Shown one piece after another: positions 36,166 to 48,016 of a DNA stretch of 64,000 nt. Position numbers and translations under genes: made by a program. The notes beneath the pieces are model-generated. The model worked only from the letters and a program-made list of their open reading frames with translations, was not told the origin of the DNA and ran no database searches. Positions within the stretch are counted from its first letter, which is position 1. Each line of letters begins with the position of its first letter. The stretch covers positions 5,642,001 to 5,706,000 of the forward strand of contig NC_134767.1 in NCBI RefSeq assembly GCF_050436995.1. Direction: 5' to 3'. Origin of the DNA: Anticarsia gemmatalis. Its lineage: Eukaryota > Arthropoda > Insecta > Lepidoptera > Erebidae.

Positions 36166-38172
36166 CAATCTACCTCTGTGCTTAGTCGTCCGATAAAAAA
36201 AAGCGTAATAATTTTGAGAGTAACTTAATCACAAATATTTTTTTATAGGTCGTTGAATAGACGATAACTCGGTGGTGCAAGTTTTCCGAAAATTATTTTT
36301 ATACTTATAACAATTTTGTAACCGTCTTTTTCAAGGATCTCAGATCAGTTCTGTTTAAAAAAAAATCATTGAGTTTTCCAAAATATTGGCCATCAAGGTT
36401 TAAAATATTTTACGGTATACTAACATCTTCATATTTCTTAACACCAATTTATAAGGAGCGAAGACGGTAAAATAACGCGTTATATATCGCCCGCAGTCAC
36501 GTCTCAGTTTCCATTAAAAAAACCCTTGTAATAAATTGTTGTCGTAGTCTACTTAATAAATACGATCTTAATTAATTGCTCTCGTTAGATACGGGATATT
36601 GAAAGTATAAAGTAAGGAACAGATTTTAAACAAGCGACAAGTTGCTTAGGTTCTTTTTGCTTTTGTGATAAATATGGAAAATATATATATTTATGTAAAT
36701 TCTTTAACATTATTGTATCAAGAAATTGATTTTAAAGAACCTTAAAAATAATAAAATGAATTAAGCTTAAGTATATTAGTGTGGGAAATGTTGAATGGTT
36801 ACTACAGTTAAATAGTTGTCAAAGGCAACTTAATACTTATTTGTCTTTTTCGACAAATAATTATGAATAAAATCTTGTAAATCTTAAACGTATATTTATT
36901 TGGCTAATATTCGGAAAACTTAGTGCTACAATATGAAAATAAGATGAGCAATTAATATAATGTGTATTGTAAATAAAAAGATAATTATTGAATAGAATAA
37001 TATTGATCTGAAAGCCTTCTTTTTAAAAAATATTCTTGAAAAATTCATAAAAAATAATTAAGCTAAGTTCAAATTGAACCAAAATAACTTCAAAGAATAT
37101 TTCTCAAACGCAAACCGTTTAAAAAGCATCTGCCGAACAAAATTTATCCAAACTTCATATCTGCATTTAAAAAAGTTGGTCCGAAATTCTGCAAAAAAAG
37201 TTGGTACATTTTTTTCTTGTTCGCAATTACCTACAGTTAGGGGGCTAAGTTCTTTGCTCATAATGTCCTTATAACAAAGAACTGACCTCTATAAGGAAAG
37301 GGACCAACAATGGTACAATGGAGTGCAACCCTCTTTTGTGTGCGACTAAATTTGCCGAGGCAATGACGGCAGTCGAGGAATTTTTTCCGACTCGAATGAA
37401 TTGATTATTTTAGGTTTGGGATGAAAGTACTTTATACATATATTCTATTTATGTCAAAAACATGAAAATCATGTATGTACGCTGAAATGTAATGCTTGTA
37501 CTACTACTTCTACTTTTGAATGAAAAGCAGAGGGGCTGATTCCTGGAAAAAACCTATAGGCAGGGTAATATATTCCGTCTATAGGGTTTAACCGTCTTTT
37601 TGAAATAATACACGCTATAATCTAGTTGCAACACCAATGACGCATTATTAAATATCTCAAAAACTACTTACCTAGATCACAAGAGAATGATTCTCTTCTT
37701 GTATGATAAAGAACAAACAGGAAGAGAATCATCGAAATCGGTCTTAAGTCTTATAATAAGCTAAATAAATACATACGCGAATGTTAAGATACTTAAGCCA
37801 ATGAAATTACAATGGTCTATCTATCACGTCGGACCTTCATAATTGTATTGAGACCCTTCATAATAGCTATAATGACTAATTACTCGAACCAATTTATTCA
37901 AATTCAATGAAATACTCATGTCAAATCATTAATTATAAATAAAATATATCGCTTTTAATTATTGTATCGGTCGCAGTTTGATATAGAGCTCGTTTGTATC
38001 ATAATTTAATTATTCAAACATGCTTTTAATTAAAAGTTGTACGGGAATTGCGGCAAATGTGTATTATTGCTGTTGTGTTTTATCGGGTCAATGGAGATGT
38101 GCGAGTGTGTTGGTAAAGGTAGGTATTTTTATATATTCGTTGTTGTAGTTGTTAGACTATAGTTTTTTTTTG

Positions 38173-38521
38173 AGCCTAGCCTTTCTTCCAAACTACATAT
38201 GTTGGAGTCGGCTTCCAGTCCCACCGGATGCAGCTAGATACCAGTATTTTACATGGAGCGACAGCTATTCTGACCTCCACAACCTGGTTACCCTGGTTAT
38301 AACACGATACCCTTCGGTAAGACTGTTTGACAGATTTTCAAGTTTCTGACGATTGTCAAACGACTGTCAAAGATCTTCGAAAATGACAGCCGGGACCCAC
38401 AATTTAACGTGCTTTCCTAAACACGGAGAATCTTGATATGTATAAGATGGTCACCCGTCTGCAGAATAACCTCGGCAAGCGTAACTTAACCTCAGAGATC
38501 GATCCGCGCGGCTGCTGTTAA
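38173..38521 (+). mobile_element. ~350-bp SINE-like dispersed repeat, full copy
   Basis: Runs from TAGCCTTTCTTCCAAACTAC and GTTGGAGTCGGCTTCCAGTC to GAGATCGATCCGCGCGGCTG. A noctuoid-type repeat; no ORF. Confidence 0.6.
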
Positions 38522-38857
38522 CTTTATATTTCGATCACTCTATTAAAGTAGATTTTTTGTATAAACCGTTACGATTTACACAAAACATGTCCAGTGCAGT
38601 TCAGTACAAAATGGGGGTGTCTACATCGGATTATTTTTAAGCACGTGACGTCTTGTCGCAATGCACACCCGCAACCTATGAATATTTGATCTTGACGACC
38701 AACAAGCCAACACTAGTTTTAGGGCTTTACTCTACTATTGCTGCTACTAATATCTAAGCTAAGTTTAGACTGATATTTCGATTTCGTTTATTTGTTTTCG
38801 TAGTACAAACTAAGCAGTTTGTGATTAAATGACCGTGTGTGAGTTGGCTAGTAATTT

Positions 38858-39111
38858 ATACTCATATTATAAAGCTGAAGAGTTTGTTTGTTTGTTTGTT
38901 TGTTTGAACGCGCTAATCTCAGGAACTACTGGTCCGATTTGAAAAATTATTTCAGTGTTAGATAGCGCATTGATCGCGGAAGGCTATAGGCTATATATCA
39001 TCACGCTAAGACCAATAGGAGCAGAGTACGAGTAAAAAATTTGTTAAAAAAAGGGAAAAATATTAACGCATTCTCTCTTATGTTGCAAGCGAAGTTGCGC
39101 GGGTCAGCTAG
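38858..39111 (+). mobile_element. Lep1-type Helitron
   Basis: A damaged 5' end (ATACTCATATTATAAAG) but an intact GTTGCGCGGGTCAGCTAG 3' end. A (TTTG)n run lies near the start. A 5S-like SINE follows. Confidence 0.7.
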
Positions 39112-39149
39112 TATTATATATTTTTTATGTAAAAATGACGACATCGATG

Positions 39150-39370
39150 AAGAGTTTACCACCAGTTGCACTCAGCGGTCGGTAAACGTTCAGTGGATTA
39201 AGCAATGTTTTGTGTGGCTTAGCCATGGATGGGTGGCCGCTCTGTGGTATTAGAACTCCGCGATTTAGTCGTATAAAGAGTCAGTCCTAGTTAAGATATT
39301 CCCACTAAGCCATGTCAAGGGCCGCTCGAACAACTTCAACACTAGGTTGACTATAAACCATACGATAAAG
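39150..39370 (+). mobile_element. 5S-rRNA-like SINE, internally deleted
   Basis: GGATTAAGCAATG...CATGGATGGGTGGCCGCTC, then directly the tail GCTCGAACAACTTC..CACTAGGTTGACTATAAACC. It immediately follows a Helitron end. Confidence 0.5.
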
Positions 39371-39454
39371 TGCGAAATTAATTGTAATAGAGGTATACCT
39401 ATAAATTATCTGTCGTGTAACAATAAATGTCGCAATTCGAGATATTTGTTGTTT

Positions 39455-39545
39455 ATACTGAGTGTCCCGAGAATCAAACCCGAGACCTCGTGATCAGCAA
39501 TAGACAGTTCCGCCCAGACACACTGTGACAGAGCAGTCACTAATA
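39455..39545 (-). mobile_element. tRNA-like SINE head, second type
   Basis: On -: CTGATCACGAGGTCTCGGGT then TTGATTCTCGGGAC, a B-box-type motif. Related to 50226-50300. Confidence 0.4.
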
Positions 39546-39745
39546 TTGTTCCTTTTTTATAGTTTCAGCTGATAGTGGACGTTTGGTCTTAGACCAACTT
39601 ATGTTTTATTTGCAAATGGCTTCCATTCACGTTTCTGTGTGACGTGTACGAAAATGTCTGACTGAGAATTGGCGCGCCTCTCAAGTTTTGACGAAACACA
39701 GACCATTAATACTTTGTAGAATGTTGATGTTTGTTTTATAAACTT

Positions 39746-39905
39746 TAGCTCGGTTCTCTACTACTATCGACTACCGACAACCAGCCAGCTATCGAGAAAT
39801 TTTACACGAAAATGTGTTAAGCGCCTCTACCGGGCGCCGAAAGAACTATTTTGACAGTACATTTAAAATGTCAAAATCTCGATACAGTACCGACGATTGA
39901 GAATA
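39746..39905 (+). mobile_element. MITE family, copy beside the Kazal 3' end
   Basis: TAGCTCGGTTCTCTACTACT left end and GCGCCTCTACCGGGCGCC core. It lies about 50 bases past the Kazal stop. Confidence 0.7.
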
Positions 39906-39948
39906 CTTTTAAAGGCACAAAAAATAAAACGGCAGCTAACAAAACACA

Positions 39949-39954
39949 TTTAAT
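39949..39954 (-). terminator. Possible poly(A) signal ATTAAA of the Kazal gene
   Basis: ATTAAA occurs only a few bases after the stop codon on the - strand. A MITE copy begins about 45 bases further on. This is a short 3' UTR if used. Confidence 0.4.
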
Positions 39955-39956
39955 AT

Positions 39957-40194
39957 CTAATAATGTATACAATTCCCGCGATGTACAACACTAAGTTTCA
40001 CTCCTCTCGCGTTCTCAGCACACGTCATCTTACATTTATTGAAGTAAGACCTGTTATCTGATGCACAGATAGGGTCGTATATTTTATGACATGTGCAGTT
40101 TTCCGGCGTCCCTTGTGATTCCGGCCACGACATCACCGCCGCACTAGGTGTAGTGGTCTCCGTTACAGGTACAGTGTCTGAATCTGTTTCGTTA
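39957..40194 (-). CDS. Kazal inhibitor exon 3 (linker and Kazal domain)
   Basis: The acceptor is ATTTTACAG. A split Asp codon joins it to exon 2. The exon carries the Thr-rich linker and all six Kazal cysteines, ending GNCIHY and TAG. Confidence 0.9.
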
Positions 40195-41456
40195 CTGTAA
40201 AATTTTCAGATGTAAGAGACAGTTCAATCACATTTTGCCGCTACCACTGCGTCTGGAGACGGGTTCGATTCCCACACGGAACAATTATTTGAGCGATCCA
40301 TAAATAAAAATGCTAAGACAAGATAGGTTTGAATTTTCAGGTGTCTATCTTAAAATGTTTTCCTTACTCATTCAAGATTGTTTTATTTTAAAAACGTTGA
40401 TATTGTCCGACAACTTAGTGGAGAGCCTTCGCATCTTGGATTTTTTTAGGTTATAATTAGTCGACAATTTTCAAAATAGAACAATATTCAAAATAAAAGC
40501 ATTAACCGCTACGACATGGGGCAGTCAGACTGCAGTTTTTAATCCCCACGGTAAGTTTAAATTAATGAGTATGCCTTTTTTAGTTTAAGAAATCGTATAA
40601 GTAAATAGAATATTTGATTCACTTACTCTTGTCTCAAAGGTACTTTCGTAGTCTCTAGACTATTAGCACTCTGTGTTTGAACGAACACTAATAAAACTGA
40701 ATCTGTGGAACAATTGTTACATATTTGTCACATCGTTGTCTTATTGGAAAAAGACCAACCCTCTTATTCATAAAAATATATGACATCATGAAAGGCTTAT
40801 TAAGTGTTTTGTTTCTTTCACTCCTTAGCGAAATGAAAAAGAGAAAACATATTATAGTAGTATTTTAACTTAAATAGGTTTATAGTGTGTTTATGGATAA
40901 GAGGGTGAGTTTCGTATTAATAGATCCTGGCACTTCAAATATCACAATGATTGGATTAAACTAAAAAAAAAAGAAAATAGACGGTTCTACCCCATTAACG
41001 AAATATGTCACACTGACTTTAGTAAAAACACATTACTGTACCGTTGCTGGGCAAGGGTCTCCTCCCGTAATGAGGGAGGCGTTAGGCCTTGAGTTCACCA
41101 CGCATAGTCAGGGTTGGCGACTACATCTTTAAGAACTGTTCTAAAGAACTCTCAGGCGTGGGAGGTATCAACTTACACCACTCAGCTATCACTGTAGCTC
41201 GATTCTCTACTTCTATCGACTACCGACAACTGGCCTGTCATTGAGAAATTTTATATGAAAATCTGATCAGCGCCTCTGACGAGCGCCGTAGGAACTATTT
41301 TGGCAGTACATTCTAAATGTCAATATTTCGATACTCAACAGTACCGACTGTACAGAATCGCACTACGGCTCTACTGTTACTTACATAATACATAAGTGTT
41401 CACTTACATGATATAATTACTGTTATAATTCCTATTTTTCTTTTAACGTCGAGCAT
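39957..41456 (-). CDS. Secreted single-domain Kazal-type serine protease inhibitor (3 exons, 120 aa)
   Basis: Exons 41456-41408, 40702-40627 and 40194-39957 join in one frame with GT-AG introns (phases 1 and 2; donors both GTAAGT). Residues 1 to about 29 form a signal peptide: MLDVKRK, then a long hydrophobic run, then small residues (QSA). A Thr/Ser/Glu-rich linker follows to about residue 73. The Kazal domain has cysteines at 75, 77, 85, 96, 100 and 117, spaced C-x-C-x7-C-x6-Y-x3-C-x3-C-x16-C, which fits the family pattern. The region CHKIYDPIC places Lys79 at P1, so a trypsin-like protease is the likely target. Short C1-C2 spacing is common in insect Kazals. An in-frame TAG ends the protein just after the last cysteine. 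Intron 1 holds a LINE tail and a MITE; intron 2 holds a tRNA-like SINE fragment. The target protease and tissue are unknown. Confidence 0.88.
40238..40305 (+). mobile_element. tRNA-like SINE fragment in Kazal intron 2
   Basis: GGGTTCGATTCCCACACGGA followed by ACAATTATTTGAGCGATCCA matches the SINE at 52018-52262. Confidence 0.5.
40627..40702 (-). CDS. Kazal inhibitor exon 2 (end of signal peptide, linker)
   Basis: The acceptor is TTGTTCCACAG and the donor GTAAGT. It completes a Tyr codon, continues the hydrophobic core (SVLLVFVQTQSA) and starts the mature linker. There is no ATG of its own, which is why a simple start-to-stop scan misses it. Confidence 0.82.
41030..41165 (-). mobile_element. 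LINE 3' tail in Kazal intron 1
   Basis: GCTGGGCAAGGGTCTCCTCC, GGCCTTGAGTTCACCACGC and an upstream part with CTCAGGCGTG. Confidence 0.55.
41194..41366 (+). mobile_element. MITE family, near-intact copy in Kazal intron 1
   Basis: GTAGCTCGATTCTCTAC left end and GTACAGAATCGCACTAC right end, with a GATCAGCGCCTCTGACGAGC core. Confidence 0.75.
41408..41456 (-). CDS. Kazal inhibitor exon 1 (start, signal peptide)
   Basis: ATG plus 15 codons and one base, ending at donor GTAAGT. It encodes MLDVKRKIGIITVIIS, the basic and hydrophobic part of a signal peptide. A TATA-like AT-rich stretch at about 41484-41490 is too close to the ATG to be a certain promoter. Confidence 0.8.
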
Positions 41457-43446
41457 AGTAACATACATATCAAATATCTTGAAAAATATAAGAAACCACT
41501 GTACCGACTATTGCAAGCTTGTATCAACATAATGTAAATCAAATAAAAATTTACGTTTCTTTGAACGATATGAAATCAACAATAAAATGTATTATCGAAT
41601 ACTTCGATTGGAAGTGTATTTTACTATTTTCAATAGACTTTTTACATAAATAAGTATAGATTGATCTTGTATGACAAGATGTATGTGTACAAAACAAGGA
41701 ATGGATGTGAACAAAACAAGGGATTTTTTTAATAATCGTACCAAGTGGCGTTTTCTGGCTACACCTATGGAAGAGAGGCGCGATTTTATGTGTGCATAAA
41801 AATATAGGCTTTTGACGAAAGTTGTTTAAAATATCGTGAACCTTCACTTAATTAACACAGTGGACTTAAGGCCTTATTACTTCATTTCCTCCCTGGAATA
41901 ATACCTTGCTCAACATTGTGCATTGCAAAGTGTTACGCAGTCATAGTATCAGAAATGTTATGCAGTTTTCTCACAAACAGCCGTAAAAAAGTATGTGTAA
42001 AACTGCTCATCCATTTGGGAAATAGGAACAAGACGTAAGTGTGAAATTTACATAAAATTATTGGTCTCCAGAGTGTGCGTTTGAATTGAACAAAATAGCA
42101 TTGGACATAATTATAAAGAAAGCAAATAAACTATGTTTTATTCATATACAGTTTTCATAACATTTTCACTGTCATAGTTAATAAAAGTGATAAATGTCTT
42201 CGTGTATTCAATTCACAGAGACTTTAAAATGGAAGAGTGTTTTGTTACTTGTTTCATAAATATTCTTTGTATTACAATATCAAGGAAAAATGGCTTTTCG
42301 AAAATGTTTAATTTATTTTCGACTCATAATATTATCCTGATAGAAATTGCATACCAATGTTTGTGTATCAGAAAGTGTAACAAGTACAAAAAAAAATTCA
42401 AGCATAAGAAAACTGCCAGTATCACCTTTTTGAAAACCATTTCAATTAGTTTTTTCTTTGATTTAAAAGATGCGATTATGTTACAATATTGACTATCGAC
42501 ATCAGCTAGCTTTCGTCTTATGAAAACATGAAATGCGATTTTCTACCAAAAAGACTATGATCAACTGTCTAGCTATCGAGAAATTCTGTATGAAAATCTG
42601 ATCAGCGCCAAAAACGTCGCGAAAACTATTTTGCAGCACAATTTAAATGTCATAATTGCGAAACTCGATAGTTCCGACTTAAAAAATTGCGTTACCAGGC
42701 CTTAAAACATTTTGTGAGTACATTTACATTGTCTAAATCTTGATACTCGATACCGCTATAGATAATGACAAACTATCTAGAATAAAAGGATTTTGAAACA
42801 GTTTCAATAAAATATTTGTAGTATACCTAAAATCCATTTCATTTCTCTTAATAATAATACTTGAAACACCATTTATTTTTAATCACCTCTAAGTAAAATA
42901 TATTTAAAAACTCCCGCAATCCTTTAGATGTTGCTTTTTAAAGCATCCATTGCGCTAGGGATTATCCCAGTACCGTTGGACTTTACTGACACAAAGTACT
43001 AGAGGACACTGCATAGTTATTTTATCTATAGATACTTATACGTGAATTAAAAAAATAACTGTGTGTTGATGTTTCATGAGGCTGATGAGATAAGTATTTA
43101 GTATGAGTGATATAAGAGTATTTTACGATGTTCTTACCCCAAGCAAAAATAAAATTGATCAAAGTTCTATATGTCCTGTTAGCTAATATAGATAAACTAT
43201 AGACGTATAATACATATATGTAGGTACCAATATATTTTTGCACAATAGCATTGACTGGATATTGTATAAAATTGCGCCTAAACGAAGTTCTACAAAACTG
43301 TAAATATGCAGTTTGCTTAGTGCGAATCACTGGCATTGCAAACTAATGGACAAGTTTTGATGAATGATGTAACCATCTTTGAAAATACGAAGTGACCTGA
43401 AAGACTATAAGAAAAATAGTAATCAATTTGCCCGTTAAAATATTAG
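41457..43446. other. Upstream of the Kazal gene, no second gene seen
   Basis: AT-rich; one MITE (42484) and a small repeat at 41740-41770. Open frames at 42187-42492 (+) and 43022-43336 (-) are AT-driven. Promoter elements of the Kazal gene would lie at the start of this stretch. Confidence 0.4.
42484..42696 (+). mobile_element. MITE family, copy with insertion in left part
   Basis: GACTATCGACATCAGCTAGC appears, then a second similar start near 42557, then TCTGTATGAAAATCTGATCA. The CTCTAGCGG core is altered. Confidence 0.5.
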
Positions 43447-43520
43447 CTATGGACTCAAGGGCTAACCCCTCACCCGTTTGGGAGGAGACCTTTGCCCGGC
43501 AGTGGGGCAGTTATGGTTTA
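43447..43520 (+). mobile_element. LINE 3' tail fragment
   Basis: GGACTCAAGGGCTAACCCCT...GGGAGGAGACCTTTGCCCGG...GGGGCAGTTATGG. Confidence 0.5.
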
Positions 43521-43943
43521 AAATAAACTTTAAGTGATTGCAGCTCAATAACAATATAATTTCATAGAAACCACTATTTTCCGCAAAATAAGTCACAAGC
43601 TTTAGTAGTGGAATAAATAAAATATACATCAGCGTCAACAAAGATTAAGATGAAATATATGAAAGAGTATCTGCTCTCTTCAGACATTGTTCACGTTTCC
43701 TCGCTATATTTTATAACAGTCAAAATATGAGTGCGGCTATTAGATATACGGCTACAGCATAAGCGGAAAATACAGACGTTTTTAAAGGCGCTGCCCAACG
43801 AGTTGCGGTTGTCTTCAATAAGAAATGTACTTAATTTACATATTTGCTAAGTATAAGGTAACCATTTATATTTTACCAAAGTCAGCTAAGCTGATATTAC
43901 AGAGCTCAAGCCTGGTTTTACCTGCATTTCATTCATTCATCGT

Positions 43944-44172
43944 ATGATGGTTAACCTATTGTCAAAGTTGTTTAAGCCAGCCGAAGGCCTGTAAGCGCAG
44001 CTAGCTATAATCGCCTCATAGGCATAGCTAGACGCTCATAGCTAGTCTTCTTCTAATCGTATAGTTAGTGGTCAACCTAGGGTCAAAGTTGTTCAAGCCG
44101 CCCGAAAGGCCTTTGATGTGGCTAGCTAGTTGTGCCCTTTTCAGGCGACTCTAAAAACTTTGACACTAGGTG
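43944..44172 (-). repeat. Clustered tails of the 5S-like SINE
   Basis: Two - strand tails (GTTAACCTATTGTCAAAGTT and GTCAACCTAGGGTCAAAGTT) and a short + strand tail (AACTTTGACACTAGG) lie within 230 bases. Confidence 0.45.
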
Positions 44173-45149
44173 GAGCACAAATAGTTAAGAATAACTACAA
44201 TTTTTGTGTATGCTTTTTAGTGTTTATGTTATTAATTTTAGTGGAAACAGGCTGAAGTATGTTTTATTGTATCGCTGTTTTCATAGCCCAACGTCCAGAA
44301 TAAACTAGCGTGCATTTATCTCAATCCATTGAGTTGAGTATCGTGGATCCTGATCGATCGACAACTATGAATGGCCCGATTTATAATAAAAAGGGTTCAG
44401 GCATTTCCACGAAGCCTTATCATATTTGAGAACATAAGCCAAGGTTAGTAATGGTGGCTTGTAACGCACAAGCCATTACATATTTATTAATTTTAATAAT
44501 TGAAAAAATATTAAGACTTTACAATGTTAATAAACTGGTGGCGTGTTATGATAGTGGCTACAATCCCACACCAAAATTATAAATGAGTCCGCATATTTGG
44601 TTTTAAATTCTAGTATGACGCCTTTGTGTATGATTTATGTAGATTAGTATCATTTCGATAAATATTTATGTATCAATAAAAGGTTGTTGCTTTCATACTT
44701 ACTTACTTACTCCGTTGGCTCAACGACCCAAAATAGTAGCTTCTATATATTAATCGAAACATATACATATTTTCCAAGATAATAACTCGTTAAACATATT
44801 TATTTTGGCACCAATACTGTGTCGCAGAAAATGCTTAACAAAATTTGTAATAAATAGACAAAAACTATAAGACACGTCGACGCCCCATCTAAATTCAGTT
44901 TGAAAACAGTAGGAAGTTTCAATATAAAACAAGGCAGGCGGACGTTCAAGATTCACTGATAACTACTTTAAACATATTCAGGCCTTATTCTGATGTTTAT
45001 TTATTAAATCTATCTTACTTCTTACTAATTTTATAAATGCGAAAGTCTTATATCAAATTGTATGCAACGCAACTTATTACAGTGACCAATTTTAACGAAA
45101 AGCCTGCGTGATCGCTAAAACCTGGCCTCATTCCATTTTTGAAACCCGT

Positions 45150-45262
45150 ATCTGTTCTACTGCTGGGCAAGAGTCTTTTCCCGAAAGAGGAAGGGGAATA
45201 GGGGATTGGGCCTTAGGTTCATCACGCTGGGCAAGTGTGGGTTTGCGACTATGCTTGCCCTC
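45150..45262 (-). mobile_element. LINE 3' tail fragment
   Basis: TACTGCTGGGCAAGAGTCTT...GGGCCTTAGGTTCATCACGC. A spurious + strand frame (45108-45311) overlaps it. Confidence 0.5.
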
Positions 45263-45394
45263 AAAAATATATTACACAAATCCTCATCTGCCCATTAGTA
45301 GTAGCTCATAATATACCTTTTCTCATTATACCCAACTCCTAAAAATAATACAATAACGTCCAGTATACCGTTAATTTATTACAAAACATTTCTT

Positions 45395-45623
45395 ACCCTC
45401 CACGTCAAATCCCCGGGCCACCTTATTATCCCAAAAACTTTTTCGATGACATTTTCTTTGCATTTTCCAACAGATAATTTCCATGGCCGGGGGCGTTTTG
45501 TTCCAATATTCCGGGGACCATGCTCTTGAAGGACGTTCAAGGTCAAAAGTTGTGGTTCCATTTCAATCAGGTCGAGTTGTCCATTTGAATAATTTTGCCT
45601 CGTATTTGAATAATGGGATGTAA
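45395..45623. other. GC-rich exon-like island, strand unresolved
   Basis: On + an ATG frame 45483-45623 (46 aa, MAGGVLFQYSGDHALEGR...) follows a good acceptor-like TTTTCCAACAG. On - an overlapping frame (DLERPSRAWSPEYWNKTPP...) runs into a GTAAGA donor-like site near 45400. Both are open and composition stands out. No family recognised, so I do not call a gene. Confidence 0.25.
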
Positions 45624-45851
45624 TAAGAATTCTTTTATTGAGGAACTGTGACCTTTTTTTGTTATTTGATGGTGTAGTGTATTTATATTTAAGTCACTTT
45701 TAATCCAATTACTACAATCCCTGCTGACTTCTTTTGGTGAAGGTCAGTTCGCAAGTACGTGTGCGTGAAAAGATTTTCGAGGAGTAAAAATCATGGTCCA
45801 TGAATCGAAGCCGAAAATACGTTATATGATCATTCATAGGCCAAGTCATCT

Positions 45852-45940
45852 TGGCCAGTGTGGTGGACGCCTAAACCCTCCCTCATTCTGGGAGGAGACT
45901 CCATCACCAGTGGAACAATAATGGGTGAAAGTTATAATTT
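45852..45940 (+). mobile_element. LINE 3' tail fragment
   Basis: TTGGCCAGTGTGGTGGACGC, CCCTCCCTCATTCTGGGAGG, then ATAATGGGTG. Confidence 0.5.
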
Positions 45941-48016
45941 ATTTATACGATATAACACATATTCCCAAAATGCTGTGATAAAATTGCAGCAAAACTAGAA
46001 AGCAATTTAAAAATGATATGATTAACTTGTAGCAAAACTAAACAGCAATTTATATGAAAAATATCTGGAATAAGGCTTTCAAGCTGGCCGAGAAGTTGCC
46101 GAAACTGTGTCGGGACAGTTCCGTGATGTTTTTTAGTTAAAAAACAAATTCTGGAAATGCGCCAGGCAGCCAAAAAACTGGTGCTTGGCGGAGGTTCGAT
46201 CGAACCGAAGATAGTGCTACTCATCACGCCATTTAGTAAAAAAACCTTTACTTAAACTTTTATTTAATAAGTGTATTTTGTTGAGCACAAGTTTTTGGTC
46301 TCGATCTTCGCTGCAAGCAGTGATTAGAACTGCTCTTTTTAGCTCTTTTCTTATTTATTATTATTAATAGTAGCCATGTTTGTAATTTTAAACTTGCTCG
46401 CTAATACAGGGGACTAGCAATATACGGATTGCATAATAGCAAAATACGGATGTTGCTCATACGTTTCTACCTATGCCTTCGGATATAACAGGTGTCATGT
46501 TATGTTTGTACATAATTTATGTTTTGCGACTTCTGAAGTTGATAGATTAGCATCCATTTAAACAAACCTTGGCATTTAGCAATAGTGTAGATAGCTATGC
46601 CTAGATTATTTTACAAATTCAGCTATCGATTGTTACCTACCTCAGTTTTATTTCAATCTGCACTCAAAATAAAACGAAGTCTCAGACTAACGTTTATCGT
46701 AAGTAAGCTTTACGGGTTTTTACTAAAGCTTTCACGGATATGAAGCGTCGGGGTGCGGCTATTTACGGATATTCGCTTTTGAATTACGGGTTTAATACAA
46801 ATGAATAATATGAGTTGTACTGAAATTTATTTTTGCTTGTATATTAAAGAGTATTGTAAATATGATAAATGAAAAAGATAAACTCCATTAAAAAAATAGT
46901 TAAATCAGTATTATTATACGAAAAGCTAGTAGAGAACCCTGGCATGCAAGATCTATCTAGGTTTTATTTTCAATTCTATGTATTTCCGAAATAAAGACAC
47001 TGTATCAAACTAGCAACCGTTAGCTGCATAAGCCTGCGGGACACTGAAGTTCGAAATTCTGAATTTTGAAAAGATTTACAAGCAGTGAATGTTTTTGTTT
47101 TACTATAAAATCTTAAAATTTTCACGCACTTTTTAGCTCAAAATCGCTCGCTAAAGCTAATATGCAATATCTTTATTATTCGTATAACAATCAAACTGTT
47201 TACAATATAACTGGAACATATTCCTTAACTTATTCTTCATTTATAGAACTGGAAGTACCATAAACAAGGTGGATTTTAGGCTTAACACGATTACACAAGG
47301 CAACAAGAAACCTTAGAGATAGCAATTCGCTTAAATCGTGTCATAGTTTTTGTTCGAGTGCGCTACAAGCTATTTTAGTTTTTGGTCACAAAATAACATT
47401 ATATCCTCCTGGTAACGGGAAGTACCTCTATGTTTGTGTATTGTTCAGTTATTATTACATTATGTTGCTGTATATTTTGAAATATTATATTAATGTTAAG
47501 ACCAAAAACCTGGCTTTTGCATTTTAACTTGATGGAAATGTACCTATACATAACTACGATTCAGGGTGTACTGATTGGGTTATTCATTGCCGAAGCAACT
47601 AAATTAATTGGTTTCTTTACTCATTGTAGAAATTGTAATTGTATTTGATTTTATTTTAAATTTTTAGTAAGGCATGTCAACAAATAAAACTTATAGAAGA
47701 ATTTCTGTAGTTAAAACTTTTTATCAACTTATTATTTTGGATTTGCAATGATGTATCTATGACGTCAAAATCTTAAAGTATCTCAAACAAGTTCCAAACT
47801 GGGTGAAATAAACAAAAAGAACTTTCAATATAGATTACTTTCTTAGAAATCGTCTTCATTGTAATTTTCCACCGATTAGAGACGATAGACAAGAATATAC
47901 ACTTTTTTCTCAAGCGTTTAATCAACAAATCGTACAATTAACAACAGCCCAAGTATTATGAAAGCCTTTTAATATAGAAGAGTACCTACTTTGAGACGCT
48001 CATTACTGATAATTTC
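45941..48016. other. No gene seen
   Basis: A GC-richer patch at 46075-46215 (IWNKAFKLAEKLPKL and EMRQAAKKLVLGGG in + frames) is broken by stops. Otherwise AT-rich. Confidence 0.35.

Larger units (their letters stand above)
32530..38172. other. Intergenic, repeat fragments only
   Basis: AT-rich DNA with a Helitron-like element (35504) and two repeat scraps. A GC-richer patch at 37290-37395 has short open frames in several phases but no recognisable gene. Confidence 0.5.

Noticed and set aside
42187..42492. 101-codon + strand frame
   Set aside because: Lys/Ile/Phe-rich product typical of AT-rich noise; overlaps a MITE at its end.
43022..43336. 104-codon - strand frame
   Set aside because: AT-driven composition (Tyr/Ile/Thr-rich), no domain, no splice or conservation signal visible.
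45943..46227. 94-codon - strand frame (SIEPPPSTSFLAAWRISR...)
   Set aside because: Looks antisense to a broken + strand frame; neither strand gives a known transposase or gene.
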